From: Candidatus Cloacimonadota bacterium
Lineage (GTDB): Bacteria > Cloacimonadota > Cloacimonadia > Cloacimonadales > Cloacimonadaceae
Length of the DNA: 10,061 nt
Assembly: GCA_028703735.1 (NCBI GenBank)
Contig: JAQVMI010000045.1
Coordinates: forward strand, 1-10,061
Direction of reading: 5' to 3'
Shown here: in pieces, positions 5,070-10,061 of the stretch
How positions within the stretch are numbered: position 1 is the stretch's first letter
How the letters are laid out: every line of letters starts with the position of its first letter
Made by a program: the position numbers and the translations under genes
The notes under the pieces: generated by a model
Database searches by the model: none
Told to the model about the DNA's origin: nothing
The model's input: only the letters and a program-made list of their open reading frames with translations

Positions 5070-6302
5070 CTATCTCCCAATTATTGCTATCAATAATAGC
5101 GTTTTTTGCTTCTCAGTTTGCTCGTTCTCATTGAGATTAGTATAAATCAACTCAAACATTTTCTTCACTAATTTGCAATATCGTTCCACAAGTTCATTTT
5201 TAGGCATGACAATCTGAATTTTCGAAAAAATGCCTTTGTTTAAATTTGAAAAAACTGAACCTCTGCTTCCACTACCCTTTATAAATTGAGATAAGTTACG
5301 TGCAGACACGTATGTAAAGTAACAATTGTCAGGTCTGTATGGGATTATACTGTTAATTTGTTGATTTGTTTGTGAGAGCTCAGAAGTTAAGCTGACAAGC
5401 CCCAATGTCGCTATACAACTCACACATAACGACTCTTTGGGGATGTACTGTGCTTTTTGAGAATCAGCACCTGCTTTTGAAAGCATCTTTTGTGTTTTTG
5501 TAACATAAGTTGAATTATGCATATCTGGGATTGTAATAAATTGGATATCACTTCCATAATACGAATCAATTATGGTTGAAGGAGTTTTACCTGTTACTAT
5601 TCTACCTAATTCTTCAAGTTTCCCCACTCTCCACCCTTTAGGAACAAGCCCCAGTTCCGAATCTACCATTTCTCCACCGGAGGATTTGTAGGGTTTACCT
5701 TCTGCATTGGGGAATTCAAAATCTATGAACCAGTGCTTAAAGAGGGTTTGGGCTATTTCCTCCAGGGTTTTGTTCATTCTGCGGTTAAGCTCTATCTTGT
5801 CGTCCAAGGTTCTAAGGATATTGGCAATTTCTTTTTGGGTTTCGAGTGGAGGATATTGAACCATAAGATTTGATAAATCACTGCCTCTGATTCCAACTGC
5901 TGATACTTGCTCAACAATAGTTTCTATACTGCATCTACCATTTGTGGAATTGAAATAGTAAAAGTAGTACAAGGGATCGGCTAAATTCTCATCTATTCTT
6001 ACACGAATTATATGCCCTTCAAATGTCGTTGGAGTTGATTCTCCCATAAAGATTGAACACTTACCTGCGCCAGAGAAAACCAAAGACTGTCGGGCAAAAA
6101 GTAAGTCACCCTCTTCAAGAAAGTAATGCTTTTCATTTTCGCTTACTAAGACCAATTCCATATCAACATCATGTATTCTGTCATAGGCAAATATCTCGCC
6201 CATGTTTACCATTTTATATCCAGAACTTCTATCTTTAGTGGGCCGATTTAGTCCGTTTTTTAAAGGTGTCTTATAAAGTTCTGAGAATTTTATATCTCTC
6301 AT
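5070..6302 (-). CDS. hsdS: Type I restriction-modification specificity subunit HsdS
   Basis: HsdS sets the DNA target of a type I restriction-modification complex by placing two target recognition domains on the HsdM methylase. This 410-residue protein has the usual layout. TRD1 (about 1-150) includes the YFLEEGDLLFAR strand (60-71). The central conserved helix is at 151-205 (PPLETQKEIANILRTLDDKI, then ELNRRMNKTLEEIAQTLFKH and WFIDFEFPNAEGKP). A linker GLVPKGWRVGKLEELG (218-233) starts TRD2 (about 225-370), and the distal helix is at 368-400. The usual C-terminal LLPKLLSGEI-like ending is absent: it stops at KQKTLLLIAIIGR. The ribosome binding site is weak, but the start lies 8 bases after the stop of an HsdM-tail-like ORF. 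No hsdR or full hsdM is in the window, so the subunit may be an orphan or pair with a methylase encoded elsewhere. Confidence 0.93.
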   Translation of the reverse strand: MRDIKFSELYKTPLKNGLNRPTKDRSSGYKMVNMGEIFAYDRIHDVDMELVLVSENEKHYFLEEGDLLFARQSLVFSGAGKCSIFMGESTPTTFEGHIIRVRIDENLADPLYYFYYFNSTNGRCSIETIVEQVSAVGIRGSDLSNLMVQYPPLETQKEIANILRTLDDKIELNRRMNKTLEEIAQTLFKHWFIDFEFPNAEGKPYKSSGGEMVDSELGLVPKGWRVGKLEELGRIVTGKTPSTIIDSYYGSDIQFITIPDMHNSTYVTKTQKMLSKAGADSQKAQYIPKESLCVSCIATLGLVSLTSELSQTNQQINSIIPYRPDNCYFTYVSARNLSQFIKGSGSRGSVFSNLNKGIFSKIQIVMPKNELVERYCKLVKKMFELIYTNLNENEQTEKQKTLLLIAIIGR

Positions 6303-6310
6303 TGTGAAAA

Positions 6311-6409
6311 CTAATACCCCAGCTTAGTAAGATTAGCTGTTATCTCTTTTTCCAGTCTGGCAGATTCCTCGAACTGGGCATATAGTTCTATGGCAAGATT
6401 AATCATCAT
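6311..6409 (-). CDS. 32-aa ORF resembling only the C-terminal tail of HsdM
   Basis: From ATG 6407-6409 the product is MMINLAIELYAQFEESARLE then KEITANLTKLGY. The run ELYAQFEESARLEKEI...NLTKLGY is what I expect at the very end of a type I methylase (an acidic helix, then a K-x-LGY ending), just upstream of hsdS, where hsdM normally ends. In this frame a TAG lies two codons before the ATG, so the remaining 500 or so methylase residues are absent. The start overlaps the TAA of the HEPN gene. It may be a deletion remnant of hsdM, or a small protein translated on its own. The HsdM relationship rests on motif memory, not on a search. Confidence 0.55.
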   Translation of the reverse strand: MMINLAIELYAQFEESARLEKEITANLTKLGY

Positions 6410-6803
6410 TACCTATCAACAGTTTTCCGTAGAGTAGTTCGGCATCTGTGATAAAGCCCAATACCGCCAGATACACTTTTTGGGCTTCCCTTTCGTCATA
6501 GATGTGGACTGTTTTGTTGCGTTGTTCCCGGTATTCAAACCATTTCTGCGGTTCTGTGATAAAGCCTGTTTCAGCACCTAAGCGGATCATATCCTTATAG
6601 TTCATGGTGTCCAACAGGGCTGGATTGGGGGAGTCGCTTTCCAGCCTGCGTTTCAGTAGTTTCCAACATAGCTCGTAAGTGTATTCAAAACGTTGGATAA
6701 CCGCATCACGCAATTCTTCATCCTCCGGGGCTGCAACACTGCGGATAATGGCTCTGTCCAGGCTTTTTATGGCTTTATCCAATGATGATAAAATTATAGG
6801 CAC
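6399..6803 (-). CDS. HepT/HI0074-family HEPN protein (nucleotidyltransferase substrate-binding type)
   Basis: A helical protein of 134 residues counted from GTG 6801-6803. This start has AAGGA seven bases upstream; a TTG two codons earlier is too close to that site. It contains RFEYTYELCWKLLKRRLE (38-55) and a HEPN motif RNKTVHIY, of the form R-x4-H-x-Y (Arg95, His100, Tyr102). In the known HepT-MntA systems, HepT is an RNase toxin held in check when MntA AMPylates that tyrosine. HI0074 relatives normally sit next to a small nucleotidyltransferase. Here the neighbours are an ORF6N protein 14 bases upstream and the HsdM-tail ORF overlapping its stop, so no partner is visible. It may use a remote partner, be an orphan, or be left over from the rearrangement. 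Confidence 0.85.
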   Translation of the reverse strand: MPIILSSLDKAIKSLDRAIIRSVAAPEDEELRDAVIQRFEYTYELCWKLLKRRLESDSPNPALLDTMNYKDMIRLGAETGFITEPQKWFEYREQRNKTVHIYDEREAQKVYLAVLGFITDAELLYGKLLIGNDD

Positions 6804-6817
6804 AAGCAATTCCTTTT

Positions 6818-7345
6818 TTAGTTGTTAGGTTCAAGTTTGAACCCAATCTCTTTTTTTTTAGGTTTGGGCGGTTCCATCAATTGCCGGATGGCATTGACAA
6901 TCTCCATGATGGCAGTGTCATGCTCTCCAAGGCGTTCCTCAATTTTACTTAGCTTGTCTGTGAGTTCTTTGTATTGCAAAGCTAAAGTGCGAAGCTTAAC
7001 GAAGGCACGAACTACATAGACACTCATTTCCACTGCTTTGGGAGAGTTAAGAACAGAAGCAGCCATGATAGCTCCATGCTCTGTGAATACGTAGGGCAGT
7101 TTCCTGCGCCCGCCCCATCTTGATATCACAAATTGTGACTTCAAGATTGTAAGTTCTTTATTGGTAAGCTGAAACATGAAGTCCAAAGGGAATCTATCGA
7201 TGTTGCGTTTGATTGCTTGATTCAAAGTTCTTGTTTCAACTTCGTATAAAGTAGCCAGGTCGCTATCAAGAATAACCTTCTGCCCTCTAATTTCAATAAT
7301 GAGGTTATCTACAGTAATTTCAGGGAGGGGTTGGTTCATTTTCAT
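6818..7345 (-). CDS. ORF6N-domain DNA-binding protein
   Basis: The ORF6N domain fills about residues 10-120: NLIIEIRGQKVILDSDLATL (14-33), YEVETRTLNQAIKRNIDRFP (34-53), then DFMFQLTNKE, LKSQFVISRWGGRRKLPYVF (68-87) and TEHGAIMAASVLNS. This is a KilA-N-related DNA-binding domain, common in phages and in defence or mobile loci. A C-terminal coiled coil (about 120-157) suggests a dimer, and the tail is basic (PKPKKK). A strong AAGGAG precedes two in-frame ATGs (7343-7345 and 7337-7339). The second has the better 9-base spacing, so the protein may start at Met3. The coding DNA for KSQFVISR is itself a near-perfect palindrome matching one in front of the gene, which suggests autoregulation. Gene order points to one transcript with the HEPN gene. 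Confidence 0.85.
   Translation of the reverse strand: MKMNQPLPEITVDNLIIEIRGQKVILDSDLATLYEVETRTLNQAIKRNIDRFPLDFMFQLTNKELTILKSQFVISRWGGRRKLPYVFTEHGAIMAASVLNSPKAVEMSVYVVRAFVKLRTLALQYKELTDKLSKIEERLGEHDTAIMEIVNAIRQLMEPPKPKKKEIGFKLEPNN
7117..7147. promoter_or_regulatory. Near-perfect palindrome inside the ORF6N gene, copy of the upstream site
   Basis: Left arm ATCTTGATATCACAA and right arm TTGTGACTTCAAGAT flank a central A at 7132. The 15-base arms pair except at two positions in the right arm (7139-7140). The core TCACAAATTGTGA equals the minus-strand reading of the core of the upstream palindrome. It lies in codons for residues 69-76 of the ORF6N protein (KSQFVISR). Confidence 0.6.
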
Positions 7346-7359
7346 TCACTCCTTAGGTT

Positions 7360-7387
7360 ATCATACTATCACAGAATAAGCTACCAA
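7360..7387 (-). promoter_or_regulatory. Possible sigma-70 promoter of the ORF6N gene
   Basis: On the minus strand a -35-like TTGGTA (plus 7382-7387) and a -10-like TATGAT (plus 7360-7365) are 16 bases apart, about 15 bases ahead of the coding start. The -35 overlaps the edge of the palindrome at 7385-7417, so a protein bound there would block transcription. Assigned by eye only. Confidence 0.35.
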
Positions 7388-7417
7388 CTTGATATCACAA
7401 TTTGTGATATCAAGTTG
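7385..7417. promoter_or_regulatory. Perfect 33-bp palindrome upstream of the ORF6N gene (putative operator)
   Basis: Left arm CAACTTGATATCACAA and right arm TTGTGATATCAAGTTG are exact reverse complements of 16 bases each around a single T at 7401. No T-run follows on either side, so it is not a terminator. It sits about 40 bases upstream of the ORF6N start and touches a possible -35 box. This is the position and symmetry of an operator for a dimeric DNA-binding protein; the ORF6N product is the obvious candidate. Confidence 0.7.
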
Positions 7418-7518
7418 CGGGATTTTAAAATCCAATCCATAATGACAAAAGGAGCATGACCATATTTTAGTCAATGTTTTTTATAATTAGGTAAAGTGTA
7501 TTTGCTCTCCGGGTTATC

Positions 7519-9330
7519 TTAGGAAGCTGCGTTTTCGTTGCGTTTGCGTTCTGTGTGATCCAAAATCTTTTTACGCAGGCGAATGCTATCTGGAGTTATC
7601 TCCAATAGTTCATCGTCACCAACATATTCTATGGCTTGTTCCAGGCTGAAAATGCGGGGTGGAATCAGTTTTATGGCATCGTCTTTACCCGCTGCGCGGT
7701 TATTGGTTAGTTTTTTACCACGGCAAACGTTTATCACCAGATCTTTATCCTTGCTATGTTCACCCACCACCATACCGGCATAAACTTCGGTATTGGGATT
7801 AATGAAAAAAGTTCCCCTGGGTTGAAAGTTATTTAGCGAATAGCCCAAAGCTAAGCCAGTTTCCATAGCAACCATAGAGCCATGGCTGCTTCCGGTGATT
7901 TCACCTTTATATGTATCGTAGCCATAAAAACACTGGCTCATAATGCCTGTTCCGCGTGTTTCAGTAAGAAATTCGTTTCGGCAACCGATTAAGCCACGAG
8001 CCGGAATCTTGAATTCCAAACGTGAGTAGCCATCGATGGGAGGGGTCATGTTTATCACTTCGCCACGTCTTTTACCCATCATGTCAATCACTGTCCCTAC
8101 ATATTCTTCTGCTACGTCTATTACTGCCAGCTCTATTGGTTCCATGGTTACGCCATCCACTTCTTTGAAAAGCACACGTGGCTTGGAAACCTGGAACTCG
8201 TAGCCTTCACGGCGCATGTTTTCCATTAATATGGAAAGTTGCAATTCGCCCCTTCCTTTCACGGTAAAGGTATCCGCACTATCAGTTTTTTCTACTACCA
8301 GCGAAACATTGGTTTGCAGCTCTCTTTGCAATCTCTCCCAAATCTTGTTGGAAGTAAGCCATTTACCCGATCTACCCATAAAGGGGGAGTTATTTATCAC
8401 AAATTCTATGGCTATGGTAGGTTCATCAATGCTGATACTGGCAAGGGGGATGGGATTATCTTTATTGGCAATGGTTTCACCTATATCAATCTTTTCTAAG
8501 CCTGCAATTGTAACAATATCGCCGGCGTAAGCTGTTTTTACATCTTTCTTCATCAAGCCTTCGTAAGTAAAGAGGCAGGTTACTTTATACAGGATTTTCT
8601 CTTCATTCCTTTTTAACAAAAGAACTTCGTCACCGGTATTAATGGTGCCGTTATGGATTCTGCCTGTGCCCAGTTTTCCCAAATAATTATCGTATTCTAT
8701 GGCAGAGGTAAGCATCTGGAAGGGGAGGTCTATATCACCTTCGGCATCCGGAACTTCGGCAATCACCATGTCTAATAGAGGAAATATATTTACCGGTTCG
8801 TCATCTATGTTCATAACAGCATATCCATCTTTACCGGAAGCATAAATAATGGGAAAATCAAGCTGCTCGTGATGTGCATTCAGCTCTAAAAACAGCTCAA
8901 ATATCATATCTAACACATCGTGAGCACGGGCATTGGGACGGTCTATCTTATTTATCACCACAATTGGTTTCAAGCCCATTTCCAGGGCATTTTTCAGCAC
9001 GTATTTGGTTTGAGGCATGGGACCCTCGAAGGCATCCACAAGTAGCAGCACAGAATCCACCATTTTCATGATTCTTTGAACTTCACCACCAAAATCGGAG
9101 TGACCAGGGGTATCAACTAAATTTATCTTGTAGTCCTTATACTCCAGGGAGGCACTTTTAGAGAATATTGTAATTCCTCTTTCTTTTTCTATGTCGTTAG
9201 AGTCCATTATTCTCTCTACCACTCTTTCGTTATCTCTAAAAACTCCGGCTTGGCGAAGCATTGCATCTACGAGAGTGGTTTTTCCATGATCTACGTGTGC
9301 TATAATGGCTATGTTCTTGATTTTCTGCAT
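7519..9330 (-). CDS. typA: Ribosome-associated GTPase TypA/BipA
   Basis: TypA/BipA is a translational GTPase of the EF-G/LepA group that binds the 70S ribosome and is needed for 50S assembly and growth at low temperature or under stress. From ATG 9328-9330 it has 603 residues, as usual for the family. GTPase motifs are G1 AHVDHGKTT (11-19), G2 ERGITI (50-55), G3 DTPGH (73-77), G4 NKID (127-130) and G5 ASGKDG (164-169). A beta-barrel domain II, EF-G-like domains (KGRGELQLSILMENMRREGY in the middle) and the TypA-specific C-terminal domain follow. The frame is open to ATG 9363, but that start lacks a ribosome binding site, whereas AAGGA lies just upstream of 9330, and family members begin with a short M-x-K-[IL]-[RK]-N-IAIIAHVDHGKT. 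A weak TTGACG (9384-9389) with a TAAAGA (9363-9368) could be its promoter, which would also exclude the longer start. Confidence 0.97.
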   Translation of the reverse strand: MQKIKNIAIIAHVDHGKTTLVDAMLRQAGVFRDNERVVERIMDSNDIEKERGITIFSKSASLEYKDYKINLVDTPGHSDFGGEVQRIMKMVDSVLLLVDAFEGPMPQTKYVLKNALEMGLKPIVVINKIDRPNARAHDVLDMIFELFLELNAHHEQLDFPIIYASGKDGYAVMNIDDEPVNIFPLLDMVIAEVPDAEGDIDLPFQMLTSAIEYDNYLGKLGTGRIHNGTINTGDEVLLLKRNEEKILYKVTCLFTYEGLMKKDVKTAYAGDIVTIAGLEKIDIGETIANKDNPIPLASISIDEPTIAIEFVINNSPFMGRSGKWLTSNKIWERLQRELQTNVSLVVEKTDSADTFTVKGRGELQLSILMENMRREGYEFQVSKPRVLFKEVDGVTMEPIELAVIDVAEEYVGTVIDMMGKRRGEVINMTPPIDGYSRLEFKIPARGLIGCRNEFLTETRGTGIMSQCFYGYDTYKGEITGSSHGSMVAMETGLALGYSLNNFQPRGTFFINPNTEVYAGMVVGEHSKDKDLVINVCRGKKLTNNRAAGKDDAIKLIPPRIFSLEQAIEYVGDDELLEITPDSIRLRKKILDHTERKRNENAAS

Positions 9331-9410
9331 GTTATCCTTCAAATTGTTCGATTTGGTTACCATCTTTATTAAGGGGTGCTATCCGTCAATGCATGTTATA
9401 TTAACTGGGA

Positions 9411-9441
9411 GAAAAAAACCCGCCACCTTAAGCAGCGGGTT
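9411..9441 (-). terminator. Rho-independent terminator after rpmA
   Basis: On the minus strand the stem AACCCGC / GCGGGTT (7 bp, plus 9417-9423 with 9435-9441) encloses a loop of 11 bases and is followed by a run of T (complement of the A-run at 9412-9418). It lies 30 bases past the rpmA stop, so it closes the rplU-rpmA transcript and separates it from typA. Confidence 0.9.
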
Positions 9442-9470
9442 GCAATATTATAAAAAAGTAGTTTTAGGGT

Positions 9471-9731
9471 TTATTCCTCGTTGGGAACAACGCTGACGAA
9501 CTTCTTTCCTTCTTTCTTTGTTACAAATTTAACCTTGCCATCAATCAGGCTGAAGATGGTGAAATCTCTGCCAATGCCAACATTGGTGCCAGGATGAATT
9601 TTTGTGCCTTTTTGGCGTACAATAATGTTTCCGGCAATCACGCTTTCACTGCCATACTTCTTTACACCGCGATACTTGGGATTGCTATCCCGTCCATTAC
9701 GGCTACTGCCAACACCTTTTTTATGTGCCAT
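9471..9731 (-). CDS. rpmA: 50S ribosomal protein L27
   Basis: L27 is a protein of the large ribosomal subunit whose N-terminus reaches towards the peptidyl-transferase centre. The 86-residue product begins [20 protein letters not shown] and continues RGVKKYGSE, then [20 protein letters not shown] (31-50) and [19 protein letters not shown]. This is the standard L27 layout and length. The N-terminus starts directly with MAHKKG, with no cleavable leader of the kind found in Firmicutes. AGAGAGG lies upstream of the ATG. It follows rplU after 17 bases, the usual order, and ends just before a strong terminator. Confidence 0.98.
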   Translation of the reverse strand: MAHKKGVGSSRNGRDSNPKYRGVKKYGSESVIAGNIIVRQKGTKIHPGTNVGIGRDFTIFSLIDGKVKFVTKKEGKKFVSVVPNEE

Positions 9732-9748
9732 GTTATTACCTCTCTTCT

Positions 9749-10061
9749 TTAAGACCGAATATCGGTAACTTTAATACTTGTATATTGTTCACGGTAGCCT
9801 TTTTTCACGCGGTAGCCTTTACGCTTTTTGCTGTGAAATATTATTAACTTTCTTCCTTTACCGTGCTCTACTACTTCCGCTATAACTGCGGCGCCTTCGA
9901 CTACGGGCTGACCAACCATGATCTCTTCTTCATTACGAAGCAGAAGAACACGATTGAACTCCAGGCTGTCACCTGGTTGCGCCGTATTCAGCAAGGGAAC
10001 GCGAAGCACTGCGTTTTTTTCAGCCCTGAACTGAAATCCACTAATTTCTACGATGGCGTAC
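9749..10061 (-). CDS. rplU: 50S ribosomal protein L21, missing two bases of its start codon at the window edge
   Basis: L21 is a 23S rRNA-binding protein of the large subunit. The frame does not begin at the internal GTG at 10007-10009. Upstream it continues as [17 protein letters not shown] up to base 10060, and base 10061 gives the last G of an ATG that lies outside. The full protein would be 104 residues, the normal L21 size (about 100-105), with (M)[18 protein letters not shown] being the classic N-terminus. The C-terminal half has [20 protein letters not shown] and ends with the family-typical KVTDIRS. rpmA follows 17 bases downstream in the same transcript. Its promoter lies outside the window. 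Confidence 0.97.
   Translation of the reverse strand, partial: YAIVEISGFQFRAEKNAVLRVPLLNTAQPGDSLEFNRVLLLRNEEEIMVGQPVVEGAAVIAEVVEHGKGRKLIIFHSKKRKGYRVKKGYREQYTSIKVTDIRS

Noticed and set aside
5542..5552. TTGGATATCAC half-site in hsdS resembling an arm of the ORF6N palindrome
   Set aside because: Only one arm with a mismatch, and no matching second arm; expected by chance in AT-rich DNA.
9331..9363. Eleven-residue N-terminal extension of TypA from ATG 9363
   Set aside because: No ribosome binding site lies before it, while AAGGA precedes ATG 9330, and family members start just before the GTPase motif.
10007..10009. GTG as the start of rplU
   Set aside because: The frame continues upstream with the classic L21 N-terminus [11 protein letters not shown] up to the window edge, so the GTG is an internal Val codon.
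1..10061. CRISPR array, insertion sequence or transposase, tRNA or rRNA gene
   Set aside because: No regularly spaced short repeats with unique spacers, no transposase-like protein, no terminal inverted repeats around the modules, and no recognisable RNA gene.

Overview
The window reads almost entirely on the minus strand. It has a conserved chromosomal end at the right (rplU, rpmA, then typA/bipA) and a long accessory region to the left. TypA, L27 and L21 are ordinary bacterial proteins. Together with the four-helix-bundle 'suffix' proteins, the low-to-moderate GC and the ORF6N and type I restriction genes, they suggest an environmental FCB-type bacterium. Candidatus Cloacimonadota is my best guess, from recollection rather than proof.

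Right part (7519-10061): rplU lacks only two bases of its start codon at the window edge. rpmA follows 17 bp later and ends at a clear rho-independent terminator. typA is then transcribed separately, and its best start is the internal ATG at 9330.

Middle part (3057-7417): this looks like a rearranged defence locus. In transcription order it holds a perfect 33-bp palindrome over a possible promoter; an ORF6N-domain DNA-binding protein whose own coding sequence contains a near-copy of that palindrome; a HepT/HI0074-like HEPN protein with no visible nucleotidyltransferase partner; a 32-codon ORF resembling only the C-terminal tail of HsdM; a type I specificity subunit (hsdS); an unrecognised gene of about 266 sense codons split by one in-frame TAA; and two small multi-pass membrane proteins. 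No hsdM body or hsdR is present.

Left part (1-3050): a modular array of repeats. A segment of about 365 bp occurs twice (1-364 and 2636-3001, about 90% identical by eye), and a part of it occurs a third time (1871-1959). Each long copy carries the start of a short MLEKPVES-type ORF, a small collagen-like ORF and the start of a four-helix-bundle suffix gene. One such gene is complete (1986-2717), one runs off the left edge, and a degenerate tail of another seems to survive next to the defence locus. Between two modules sits a gene pair: a DUF3800 predicted nuclease and a second protein that looks like a barnase/EndoU/RelE-type nuclease. The second gene is interrupted by a one-base shift in an A7 run. 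A 45-codon ORF may follow.

The strongest leads are the palindrome duplicated inside the ORF6N gene, the hsdS locus with an HsdM tail but no HsdM, the nonsense-split gene coupled to hsdS and followed by membrane proteins, and the repeat-bounded nuclease pair.
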